Made by a program: the position numbers and the translations under genes | In this document: one piece after another, positions 30,325-38,428 of the stretch | Position numbering within the stretch: position 1 is the first letter of the stretch | Layout: every line of letters starts with the position of its first letter | Notes under the pieces: generated by a model | Database searches by the model: none | What the model was told of the DNA's origin: nothing | What the model saw: the letters and a program-made list of their open reading frames with translations, nothing else | DNA from: a virus | IMG/VR virus record: IMGVR_UViG_3300042731_005590 | Span: 1 to 53,905 of that record | Length of the DNA stretch: 53,905 nt | Reading direction: 5' to 3' (one strand)

Positions 30325-30371
30325 GTAAGTTTTTGGACAACAAAGAAAGACGGCGGCAAGGATGAGAAGTA

Positions 30372-30590
30372 ATGAACGGATATGTCTGTAGAGTATGCGC
30401 GCTTGAGAATGAAATTAAGGTGCAGGTCGGTGGCTGGCAAGCGATCGGCCATTGCCCAGTATGCGGCGAACGCCACGCGCTTTTCGCGCCAGCGAATCAC
30501 GGCGAGTTGACCGCTTTGTTAGCCGTGAGCCGGTGTGCCGCCGCCAGAGACGACGGCACAGAGGCAGAAAGGAGCGATGGGGATGAATGA
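30372..30590 (+). CDS. 72-aa zinc-ribbon protein
   Basis: CRVC near residue 6 and CPVC near residue 28 form a zinc ribbon; the second half is Ala-rich and acidic. Ribosome site GATGAGAAG is weak. Overlaps the next gene. Unknown function. Confidence 0.55.
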   Translation: MNGYVCRVCALENEIKVQVGGWQAIGHCPVCGERHALFAPANHGELTALLAVSRCAAARDDGTEAERSDGDE

Positions 30591-31038
30591 CATTTGGAGC
30601 GTAGAATATAAAGAAAGCATCATTGGTAAGTTGAGAACAGTCAGAGACACGAACGAGTATTTGAGCGATCAACTTGCTACCGTTCGCGCTGAACGGGACA
30701 AGCTACTTGCCAAACTCTCAGACATCGCAAACTATCTTGATGAATGTAGTGTTCCGACACATCAGGGACTTGCACAATTATCGCTGTTTGGCCGTGTTGC
30801 TACAGCGATCACCGCTGCCACCACACGCGCTGAATCCGCCGAGGCCGACGCTGAACGGTTAGCGTCGGCGTTACGTGCAGAAGAAGAAGCATTGGGGATG
30901 GCACTAGATATGCCTTCGCCGTTCCGTGCTGATTACAAGTTACGCCAACTTGAGAGTACACTACAACGGAAGAAGTCCATGGAAATGCGAAAAGCTGCCC
31001 TTACCGCACACAATGCGCTGACGAAAGGGGATGAGTGA
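30583..31038 (+). CDS. Coiled-coil protein
   Basis: 151 aa from ATG 30583 (GGAGCGATGGGG upstream; ATG 30577 is in frame). Residues about 10-55 form a coiled coil (YLSDQLATVRAERDKLLAKL). An Ala-rich segment with ATTRAESAEADAERLASAL follows. A closely related Ala-rich helix occurs in the next gene, so the two share a duplicated module. Function unknown. Confidence 0.6.
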   Translation: MNDIWSVEYKESIIGKLRTVRDTNEYLSDQLATVRAERDKLLAKLSDIANYLDECSVPTHQGLAQLSLFGRVATAITAATTRAESAEADAERLASALRAEEEALGMALDMPSPFRADYKLRQLESTLQRKKSMEMRKAALTAHNALTKGDE

Positions 31039-31053
31039 GGAAAGGAGCAAGGG

Positions 31054-31893
31054 ATGAAAAAACAAGAATGGGCACAAAGGCAACCGGAAGCAGACGAGAT
31101 TTGCAGTTATACCGGGGGCTGTGACTTCTTGCGCGAAGCAAGAGCGCAACTCGCCGCCGCCATCGCCCGTGCCGAAGCCACCGAGGCTGACGCTAAACGA
31201 CTGGCGGGTCAAGTGACAGAATTGGAAGGGGCACTGCAAGAAATGCAAGGCGTAGCCCGGTCAAAGTTGCCCTGTGATAGAGTTGGTACAATGGAATGGC
31301 AATTCTCACATAAAATTGACAACCTCGCGGCGATGGCTACAGCGGCACTTGACGCCCTCGCCGCCCACGATGCTATCCAAGGGAGAGCAAAAGATACCCC
31401 CACGACACCCGATCTGATTATATTCGATGCAGACGGGACACTAAGACGATGCACGGTGAAGGGTCAACCGTGCCCTAACGCTCCCGGCCAATGGGAACTC
31501 ATGCCGAACGTCAAAGAGACGATTGCAAAGCTTCAAAACACCGTATTTGCCATCGTGAGCAATCAGGCCGGGATAGCTTACGGTTATCTTACTGAGGCAA
31601 TGGCTACAAGGCTCCTATACGACCTGGGCATTGAAGCCTTTGGGAGTCGCAATTGCTTCAGTGTTGACCTTTGCCCCCATGCGGTAGACGCAGGTTGCGA
31701 TTGCCGCAAACCAAAACCCCTGATGCTACAACGGGCCATGAATCTCACCCGGTGCCCACCAGGACGAACGCTCTACGTGGGTGATATGGAGAGTGACAGA
31801 CGGGCGGCTGAAAACGCAGGATGCGCGTTCATGTGGGCCAAGGATTTCTTTGGATGGAAAGCTTGGATGGAAAGTGACACATCTAGTCAGTAA
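31054..31893 (+). CDS. Coiled-coil / HAD phosphatase fusion (GmhB/HisB-N type)
   Basis: 279 aa with AAAGGAGCAAGGG upstream. Residues 1-110 are Ala-rich helices (ARAEATEADAKRLAGQV) like the preceding protein. Residues about 118-275 are a HAD domain: LIIFDADGTL (nucleophile Asp and acid-base Asp), SNQAGIAYG (motif II Ser), CPHAVDAGCDCRKPKP (Zn-binding C-H-C-C loop plus motif III Lys) and YVGDMESDRRAA (acidic motif). This is the layout of D-glycero-D-manno-heptose 1,7-bisphosphate phosphatases and polynucleotide phosphatases. All catalytic residues are present; it could dephosphorylate a sugar or a DNA 3' end. Confidence 0.82.
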   Translation: MKKQEWAQRQPEADEICSYTGGCDFLREARAQLAAAIARAEATEADAKRLAGQVTELEGALQEMQGVARSKLPCDRVGTMEWQFSHKIDNLAAMATAALDALAAHDAIQGRAKDTPTTPDLIIFDADGTLRRCTVKGQPCPNAPGQWELMPNVKETIAKLQNTVFAIVSNQAGIAYGYLTEAMATRLLYDLGIEAFGSRNCFSVDLCPHAVDAGCDCRKPKPLMLQRAMNLTRCPPGRTLYVGDMESDRRAAENAGCAFMWAKDFFGWKAWMESDTSSQ

Positions 31894-31909
31894 TAAAGGA
31901 GTAGACGCA

Positions 31910-32797
31910 GTGAAGAAGTTAAACGCTTGGCAAAAACGCCGACGATCAAGCGGATGGTCGGGTGGATACATTGAATGGACAGAAGGAAAAACCGCTTTCT
32001 TGTCTGTAGTATTCTCTTGGCTACTTCCAAAAGCCATGGAGCGTGCACGTTATTATAGCTTTATGGGATATGACGTGCGCGTCGGTGGTCCAGCCGTCGA
32101 TCTAAATTCTGGGTATTTTGGGGCATTTGCTAAAGAGGGCGGTTCTATTCCCGGTGTGCTACAGCGCCACAACCAAAAGGCTACAAGAGCGACCAAGGGG
32201 TGTGTTAGGCGTTGCCCGTTTTGTGCTGTGTGGCGTACAGAGGGAAAGTTACAAGAACTTAGCGACGACCTGTGGCCGGTTTTGCCCCTTGAGTGCTCGA
32301 ACAATTTGCTTGCTGCCAGCAATACGTTTTTTGACCACGTTATAGATCGCTACATTGCCAGCGATGTTGTTGATATAGACTTCAACCAAGGACTTGATGC
32401 GCGCAAGCTGACAGAACATCACGCGGATAAATTGGTTGAGTTGCACAGGGCGAAAAAGCTCAAGCGGGTGCGTCTTGCCTGGGACAATATAGAGACTGAA
32501 ACAGAGTTTAGGGAAGCGCACAAGACATTGAGGAAAGCGGGAATGCCGAAGGGTAAAATCTCTGTTTATGTGCTGATCGGCTTTAAGGATACCCCAGAGG
32601 ACGCGCTATATCGCCTAAGTGAAGTCTGGGCTTTAGGGGCGTGGCCTAACCCGATGCGCTATCAGCCGCTAGACGCAAAGAAACGCAATGAGTTTGTTGG
32701 GGAACATTGGACAGATTCAGAACTAAAGCGATACTGCAAATATTGGAGCAATCTCAGGTATTTGTCTGGTGTACCATTTGATGAATACAGGATATGA
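31910..32797 (+). CDS. Radical SAM protein
   Basis: 295 aa from GTG 31910, chosen because AAAGGAG lies upstream; the frame is open further but overlaps the HAD gene. GCVRRCPFCAVW supplies the CxxxCxxC ligands of the [4Fe-4S] cluster at residues 98, 102 and 105. VDIDFNQGLDARKL and KLKRVRLAWDN fit barrel strands 3-4, and ISVYVLIGFKDTPEDALYRL fits a later strand. The N-terminal SVVFSWLLPKA and DVRVGGPAVDL look like a preceding small domain. Substrate unknown. Confidence 0.85.
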   Translation: MKKLNAWQKRRRSSGWSGGYIEWTEGKTAFLSVVFSWLLPKAMERARYYSFMGYDVRVGGPAVDLNSGYFGAFAKEGGSIPGVLQRHNQKATRATKGCVRRCPFCAVWRTEGKLQELSDDLWPVLPLECSNNLLAASNTFFDHVIDRYIASDVVDIDFNQGLDARKLTEHHADKLVELHRAKKLKRVRLAWDNIETETEFREAHKTLRKAGMPKGKISVYVLIGFKDTPEDALYRLSEVWALGAWPNPMRYQPLDAKKRNEFVGEHWTDSELKRYCKYWSNLRYLSGVPFDEYRI

Positions 32798-32833
32798 ATG
32801 AGTTTGAACAATCTTCATCCTTGGAGGGATATG

Positions 32834-33133
32834 ATGAAAAACAGCATTTTGATTTTAGCCGCTTTGCTTCTTTTGCAATCCTGCAGCCCACAAGTCTTTC
32901 CAGACAAGCCCGGTGACATCGGGGCAAACAAACGTAACAAGGACGGCCTTGGAATCGAGTACACTATGTTTGAGATCGAGGGGATGCCGTGTGTGTGGAT
33001 CGAGCGCACCGAAAACAGAGCGGGCGGCGAAAACACAGGCTACGCCGGACTCACCTGTGATTGGTCCAGGTGGTACGCCAACAACGCCAACCAGGAACAA
33101 CCTATAAGCCCCCTTGAGACTCCGGACCCGTGA
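32834..33133 (+). CDS. Lipoprotein
   Basis: 99 aa from ATG 32834 (GGAGG six bases upstream). KNSILILAALLLLQSC is a lipoprotein signal peptide with lipobox LQSC, cleaved before Cys 17. The mature part is about 83 residues, polar, with two more Cys. Phage lipoproteins commonly act in superinfection exclusion or as outer spanins; the lack of a partner gene favours the first. Only the export signal is certain. Confidence 0.7.
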   Translation: MKNSILILAALLLLQSCSPQVFPDKPGDIGANKRNKDGLGIEYTMFEIEGMPCVWIERTENRAGGENTGYAGLTCDWSRWYANNANQEQPISPLETPDP

Positions 33134-33182
33134 AAAAGAGGCTAAAAAGACTAACTAGAGAGAATGGAAGACAAAACAATCC

Positions 33183-33677
33183 ATGACGCCAATAGAAAAA
33201 ATAAAAAGACCACCACGCGCCATATATACCAAGTTCGGGCAAGTCGGTGAAGAGTTTGTAGCCCATAGATTAAAGGATATGGGCTACACGGTACTTAACG
33301 TAAGCACTACAGCCAATCACGACTTGGAGTTAGAGTCTGGTCATAGGATCGAAGTGAAGTCTGCAACACTGTCAAAGTCAGGCCGTCACGATAGAAAATT
33401 CTGGCAGTTCAGTTTTTGCAGGATGGGCGTTCCGGTGAGCGAGGATATAATTTTCCTACTGTGTTACATCGACATGGACAATGACCCCGTTACATTTGTG
33501 ATACCCGGCGACAAGGTCTTTCCATTTATAAAGAAAATCACGGTACCAAACACCGATCCGTTTGCATACAACGGTAAGTGGTCCGTGTACCGTGAAAAAT
33601 GGAGCCTGGTAGAAAAAGTGGTGGCCATGCCACCAAGGGATACGATAGCGAAAAATGAGATCGAGATACCCTTCTAA
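33183..33677 (+). CDS. PD-(D/E)XK nuclease, Holliday-junction-resolvase-like
   Basis: 164 aa. GEEFVAHRLKDMGYTVL carries the first Glu; NHDLEL and IEVKSAT carry the Asp and the ExK of the restriction-endonuclease fold. The spacing fits archaeal Hjc-like and phage resolvases. It may resolve recombination junctions or branched DNA before packaging. Its stop codon overlaps the stop of the convergent minus-strand gene, so this is the end of the early arm. Confidence 0.7.
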   Translation: MTPIEKIKRPPRAIYTKFGQVGEEFVAHRLKDMGYTVLNVSTTANHDLELESGHRIEVKSATLSKSGRHDRKFWQFSFCRMGVPVSEDIIFLLCYIDMDNDPVTFVIPGDKVFPFIKKITVPNTDPFAYNGKWSVYREKWSLVEKVVAMPPRDTIAKNEIEIPF

Positions 33678-33766
33678 AAACCACGTATTTTTTTCAATAC
33701 ACTTGCGATCGTCTTTCCAGACACGTACAGCAAAAAACCGAGCATGATTGACGGTAACACGTTCAT
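33674..33766 (-). CDS. 30-aa membrane peptide, holin candidate
   Basis: ATG 33766 with GGAGAAAGAA upstream and ATGA overlap with the preceding gene. One short hydrophobic helix (VLPSIMLGFLLYVSG) and a basic end (KTIASVLKKIRGF). It is the last gene of the late arm, beside another membrane protein, the usual place of lysis genes. Confidence 0.45.
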   Translation of the reverse strand: MNVLPSIMLGFLLYVSGKTIASVLKKIRGF

Positions 33767-34080
33767 TTCTTTCTCCTACGACTGGTGTGGCCGGGTGACG
33801 GGGCGCTAGATAGCTTAATGTCTTCAGCGATAGCAGCAAGCCGTTCCTCTATCTCTTGCTGTACCCTTACCCGGTCCTCTATTCTCTCAGATACCCCATC
33901 GACCACTTTCTCCGCTACGTCACGTGAGGTACAGTCGATGCTGCGTTTGCATAGTTCATCGTACACCTTGCGCGATATGATGTCACCGCGAAAGAATAAA
34001 ACCGCCAGAATTAGAAGTACCGCTGATGTCGTGATGACATCAGCAATGCTGGACCACGCTCCTACTTGTTCTGGTGACAT
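33763..34080 (-). CDS. Membrane protein with coiled coil and basic tail, holin-like
   Basis: 105 aa. Residues about 12-31 are hydrophobic (IADVITTSAVLLILAVLFF); residues about 55-88 are a charged helix; the end is RRRKK. One span plus a coiled coil and a basic C-terminus at the end of the tail operon fit a class III-type holin or a tail-linked membrane protein. Evidence is positional. It ends in the ribosome site of the next peptide. Confidence 0.5.
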   Translation of the reverse strand: MSPEQVGAWSSIADVITTSAVLLILAVLFFRGDIISRKVYDELCKRSIDCTSRDVAEKVVDGVSERIEDRVRVQQEIEERLAAIAEDIKLSSAPSPGHTSRRRKK

Positions 34081-34092
34081 CGTAAACCCTTT

Positions 34093-34350
34093 CTATGCCG
34101 TCTTGGTGATAGAATCAGACAACTTTGAAATGTAATCGAGTGCTGCCGTGGCTTCTAACAGTGACTTCTTAGCCATGGCGATAGCATTATCGTTCCTAGA
34201 CAACCTTGCCGTAACCAAGTTAATGTTCGCGGCGAACTTTGCTTCCTCCCACTCCAAGCGCATTCTTTCCAAGACCTTGACTTGCGCCGCGTGTGGCAGA
34301 TTAGTTTCAAACGGTCGCGCCGGGTTTGTTTCTACTTGATTTTGGTTCAT
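34093..34350 (-). CDS. 85-aa helical protein
   Basis: ATG 34350 after GGAGAGCGAG. All helical (KVLERMRLEWEEAKFAA; LSRNDNAIAMAKKSLLEATA). Lies downstream of the tail genes. No family recognised; may be a virion or lysis accessory protein. Confidence 0.6.
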   Translation of the reverse strand: MNQNQVETNPARPFETNLPHAAQVKVLERMRLEWEEAKFAANINLVTARLSRNDNAIAMAKKSLLEATAALDYISKLSDSITKTA

Positions 34351-34402
34351 CTCGCTCTCCTGGGATCAATTTGAATCAGCATACACCAAAACTGTGTACC
34401 CG

Positions 34403-34711
34403 TCAAGGTTCATTAAGTTCATACCTATCGTCTGCCTCCGCTTGGGCCACGTCGCGCGCCGTGTTGACTTCGGTTGTGACGTAGAGTTCTGAAGCCGCTA
34501 GTTTCACAACAGCTTTTAATGCCTGGTTGAGATACCCGCGCTTTTGCACGTTCGTCAGGGTGGCCCACTCTGGGCCATCATCTCCTTTGTACCATAGATC
34601 GTACCAGAACTTTCCAGCATCGTCCAGTGTGTCTATAATCTTTGCAGACGGGCCTACTACACTCCAAACCATACTGGCGTTACCATTAAGCACAGTTACT
34701 ACTAACGACAT
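34403..34711 (-). CDS. Hypothetical protein downstream of the tail fibre
   Basis: 102 aa from ATG 34711, with AGGAGG six bases upstream; the longer frame from 34744 overlaps the fibre gene. Mixed strands then helices, ending acidic (QAEADDRYELNEP). Could be a fibre assembly chaperone by position only. Confidence 0.55.
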   Translation of the reverse strand: MSLVVTVLNGNASMVWSVVGPSAKIIDTLDDAGKFWYDLWYKGDDGPEWATLTNVQKRGYLNQALKAVVKLAASELYVTTEVNTARDVAQAEADDRYELNEP

Positions 34712-34736
34712 TGTTTTCCTCCTGGTTTCTCTCCCA

Positions 34737-37262
34737 TCATACACCTATCATGAGTACATTGTCCGGCAGCGTGGCATGACTGCTCGTCTTCCATACCTCG
34801 TTAGCAGCAGCACCCGCTGCCGCTTGTGTCGCACCGGACTTTATCGAACGCAAAAGTAACACATCCCCAAGAGACACCGGGCCTGTGTTTGTGTATATGG
34901 CGTAATCGCTACCAGACCCGGACTGGTTGTCAATGTAGATACCGTAATTGGTTGTTATCAACGCGTTTCCAAGGTTACGGATGTATACCCCATATACGTT
35001 TCCTATCGCACCCGTTGAACTAAACGTGACGGGATACGCTTCAAACCCTGCCCAATATGACGTGATGTCGCCTGTACTAACCAGTCTCGCCGTGGCACGG
35101 TACGACGTGGCCTGGGTAGTATCTGCTGCCGAGTATACTCTGATTGTGGATATACATCCAAGCTGATACGTCAATGTCGTTCCGCCGTCCATTTGGTTGT
35201 AGGTATCGCACTGAAAAGCGGTACCCTCGGCTATATCGTTCGACCCCCGTAGATCAGCTATGAACGAGGTACCACGTAATATAGACGTTCCTGCAGCATC
35301 GCCGTAAGCACGGATGTTATAACTCGCTGCCGTGTGCACTGCCGCTGCGGCCATTGTCAGAGACTTGTACATATTAAATGCAACGGTGCTCGTTGCACTT
35401 GCATTGATACCAAACCCGGTCACGCGTATGTATCCACTGGCGTCTGTAGCCAGGATAGAAGCCGCCGCGCCAGGGTTGCTGCTCGTTGTTATCTGGTGCG
35501 TATGGGTTGCCAGGGTTGCATCATTGATCGAAGACACAGACAACGTACCGGCACCCAGAGCGACCGTGCCGGAGTTTGCAAACGTGATAGATCGGTCAGA
35601 ATCACCAGTGATGATTGTCAAAGTCCGATCGGCTGTCAGGTCCGATCCGGGCTTTATGATTAAATCGTGACTGCTATCCGTATCCAGTAAGTGCAACCCT
35701 GTGTTAGACAAGGTAAGTATACCGTCTTGCAATACGACGTCGTCCGGCGCGCTATCGTTGAACTCAAACCTGGCACCTGCCCCACCGGCCAGTCCGATCC
35801 ACCCATTATCAGGCAACGGATAGTACGACGTGATTGTCCCGGTGTAGGTAGAGTATTCCACCATGAACACAGACAAAGACCCCGTATCCTCACGCAAGTC
35901 CAACGTGTCACCGTAACTATACCCGGCCAGCATCACCACGTCTCCACCATCAGAGAATACACCGTATCTGTCACCCCCCGTTCCCGTTCCGATAGCGTCT
36001 CCACTGATTTGGATAGAGGTAGTGCTGGCAGATAAAATACCGATCGTCTCAACGGCTGTGGCGTGAGCCGATTCAGCCTTGTACTCACCGCGCAGATAAT
36101 ACCCATCCAAGGCACCCACATCACAGTACACACCGTAAACAGAGACGGACGACCCGTCGCCGTACGCGTATATGTTCCCTATGTGTGACACGTAGTTACA
36201 ATTGTAAATACCGGCGCACAGTGCCGAAGCATTTGGTGTATAAACGATAACATCTCCCCGGACCTCAAGGTGCCCAACGTAAGCAGCGCCGACACACCCA
36301 TCGCTTCCAGTGGACTTGACATCACCGTGTATATAGATAGCGCCATCGTTGGCAAACGCCCCGACACCGGCGCAATTGCCGGGAGAAGACCCGGTATTTT
36401 CTGCACTCACGTCACCCCACACACGCACGGTGTCCAGGTCTATCAAGATACCGGCCACGATTGCAAACGGGTTAGAACCGTTTCCGAAAGCCTCTATGTT
36501 GGCGTGTATGTACGTGGTCCCTTCCCCGCTCCCACCACTCACGACACCGACTACTTCAGCCCCCGTATCTGCGGTTTGGTTCTCTGCCCGAATTAGCTCC
36601 GCTATAATCGTACACTCTTCACCCGTGGCAAGACCGTCCACGTCGACACCGTAGGCATTGTCCGTGCCCGAGCGAGTGCACCGTATCTCCTTAACTTGGA
36701 TGTACCCCCCATCTGCAGCAACAACCGCCGTGTCCGTGGCCGTGCTGTTTATAATGACGGTTCCGGGCACGATCTCAGTAATGATGACACCGTCAACCAA
36801 AGTGACCTCTTCATCATACTCACCACAACCACACAGGACGTAGTCACCGGACGTGAGAGAAGCATAGCCGAGCGCCGCATTGATCGTGGCGTATGGTCCA
36901 ATGATAACAGTCTCGGATACGTCAAACACCCACACGGACCGAAGGATAGCGCCCGTTTCCTGATACCCCCCGCTCCCACTGACGGATAAAATCTCGTAAC
37001 GGTTCCCCTCACGGAAATGGAACACGGACACTTCATCACCGACGCCTACAGCCGGGTACCCACGCCACAACACCTGTTGGATGTAATCGTTCACCCGGAC
37101 AGAAATGTGCCTCGGTAGGGATGACCCACTGCCCATAGACGTGACCGTGCATCCTGAATATACCTCAGACGTGCCGATAATTAGGGGCAACCTGTCTATG
37201 ATCGACTGGACTACAGCGTCTAGCTGCTCGTTTGCGCTTGGGCTGAGACGGATACGCTTCAT
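34737..37262 (-). CDS. Tail fibre / receptor-binding beta-helix protein
   Basis: 841 aa, Gly/Ser/Thr/Asn-rich. Residues 1-110 include a conserved attachment region (LPRHISVRVNDYIQQVLWRG). A long right-handed-beta-helix-like stretch follows (about 120-470), with repeated GDV, AYGD and SVYGVY turns. Then DNGWIGLAGGAGARFEF and LLDTDSSHDLIIKPGSDLTA open a repeat typical of phage tail fibres with TLTITGD turns. The C-terminus (ALITTNYGIYIDNQ and so on) is a further beta array. It likely forms a trimeric fibre that meets the host surface. Its start overlaps the upstream gene (ATGA). Confidence 0.82.
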   Translation of the reverse strand: MKRIRLSPSANEQLDAVVQSIIDRLPLIIGTSEVYSGCTVTSMGSGSSLPRHISVRVNDYIQQVLWRGYPAVGVGDEVSVFHFREGNRYEILSVSGSGGYQETGAILRSVWVFDVSETVIIGPYATINAALGYASLTSGDYVLCGCGEYDEEVTLVDGVIITEIVPGTVIINSTATDTAVVAADGGYIQVKEIRCTRSGTDNAYGVDVDGLATGEECTIIAELIRAENQTADTGAEVVGVVSGGSGEGTTYIHANIEAFGNGSNPFAIVAGILIDLDTVRVWGDVSAENTGSSPGNCAGVGAFANDGAIYIHGDVKSTGSDGCVGAAYVGHLEVRGDVIVYTPNASALCAGIYNCNYVSHIGNIYAYGDGSSVSVYGVYCDVGALDGYYLRGEYKAESAHATAVETIGILSASTTSIQISGDAIGTGTGGDRYGVFSDGGDVVMLAGYSYGDTLDLREDTGSLSVFMVEYSTYTGTITSYYPLPDNGWIGLAGGAGARFEFNDSAPDDVVLQDGILTLSNTGLHLLDTDSSHDLIIKPGSDLTADRTLTIITGDSDRSITFANSGTVALGAGTLSVSSINDATLATHTHQITTSSNPGAAASILATDASGYIRVTGFGINASATSTVAFNMYKSLTMAAAAVHTAASYNIRAYGDAAGTSILRGTSFIADLRGSNDIAEGTAFQCDTYNQMDGGTTLTYQLGCISTIRVYSAADTTQATSYRATARLVSTGDITSYWAGFEAYPVTFSSTGAIGNVYGVYIRNLGNALITTNYGIYIDNQSGSGSDYAIYTNTGPVSLGDVLLLRSIKSGATQAAAGAAANEVWKTSSHATLPDNVLMIGV

Positions 37263-38428
37263 ACGTTTTCGGCCTCCAAGGTAAACGTAGTTTTACCTGA
37301 TAACCCGGCATTTGGACGTACACTAATCTCGTGAATCCAAAACTTTTTCTCTGACCAGTTCACGTCAAGGCCGTTCGCGGAAGTGCCAGCATACGTGACC
37401 TGGACACGGTCAAGGAGTTCAAATAGCAACCCGCAACAACCGGGAGCTTCCCATTGAACAGTATAGTCACGATTGAGGAACTTGTACAACCGTTCCGCCC
37501 AGTCGTCTAACGTGTCCTGTGAATTACAGCGTATGCGGTCCCTATCCTCTACGCGTCCATATACATACGTGGGCGATGAAGGATAATATGAGTGCAACGT
37601 CGACCCGCCGTCTGTTACTGCATGTAGTTTAACCTGGCGCACGCGCTCTCTGTACCTCGGTACAATCTCAACGGGGGTTAACATGAATCTTTCGTCAAAC
37701 GTCATGACGGTGTCTGGGAGCACGGTGTTGTACATCGGATGTCGGTGATAATGAAGGGTATCCGTCTTGTCAAAGTAGATGGAGAAAAATTCATTTGCCG
37801 CTATCTCCTGTAGACGCGACCATAGATTGTCCGTCTCTCTGACGATGTAGATTGAAACCGCCATCGAGCCGCCCGTGTTTCCCACCGACCATTTGGAATC
37901 CTCTACGTGATCGAGTGAAATCCACCCCGTTGGGTTTTGAGTCGGGTGAAATACATGATTCGTGTGCGCGACGTAGTTAGGCCCGATGTCATTACACGTG
38001 TCGTAGTAACCAAGGATATGCTTGACAATCTTACCCATCGTGAGCGTGTGTCCCATATCCTCTGTGGGACACTCGGTTGCATCGTCGGAGAACTCGTGGT
38101 AATTTGCACGCGCGTCGACTTCAGCGAAAGAGATACCCTGCAACCAATCATTTTCGAGAAAACCGTCCGTGGTGCGTATGTTTATGTCAAGTTGACTACC
38201 TACACGGTCAGCCGTTTTGCGTAACAAGTTGACATAACCAGACAGCGCGCTACGGTACCCCGATGGTGGATTGGAACCAAGGGCGGGTGCCCACGTGATG
38301 TCAATGCGTTGGTTTTGCTCGACAACGTCCGTATCACGCAAGGCAGACATCGTGGCCATCCACCCGCCACGGTCTATCGAGCCGTTGATCTCATCTATCG
38401 TTCTAAAAACACTCGTGATGTCTGTCAT
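37259..38428 (-). CDS. Tail hub / baseplate protein
   Basis: 389 aa overlapping its neighbours by ATGA on both sides. Contains a long beta-rich core with IDITWAPALGSN, FFSIYFDKTDTLHYHRHP and a final SVRPNAGLSGKTTFTLEAE, the style of gp27-like and Tal hub proteins (late-control-gene-D fold). It follows the PKD/propeller protein and precedes the fibre, so it probably closes the tail tube. Confidence 0.6.
   Translation of the reverse strand: MTDITSVFRTIDEINGSIDRGGWMATMSALRDTDVVEQNQRIDITWAPALGSNPPSGYRSALSGYVNLLRKTADRVGSQLDINIRTTDGFLENDWLQGISFAEVDARANYHEFSDDATECPTEDMGHTLTMGKIVKHILGYYDTCNDIGPNYVAHTNHVFHPTQNPTGWISLDHVEDSKWSVGNTGGSMAVSIYIVRETDNLWSRLQEIAANEFFSIYFDKTDTLHYHRHPMYNTVLPDTVMTFDERFMLTPVEIVPRYRERVRQVKLHAVTDGGSTLHSYYPSSPTYVYGRVEDRDRIRCNSQDTLDDWAERLYKFLNRDYTVQWEAPGCCGLLFELLDRVQVTYAGTSANGLDVNWSEKKFWIHEISVRPNAGLSGKTTFTLEAENV

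Noticed and set aside
31781-31909. Upstream start of the radical SAM gene at 31781
   Set aside because: It would overlap the HAD gene by over 100 bp; GTG 31910 has AAAGGAG upstream.
9348-33677. Integrase, excisionase or tRNA genes expected of a temperate phage
   Set aside because: None could be recognised by motif on either strand; a lysogenic lifestyle is therefore unsupported.
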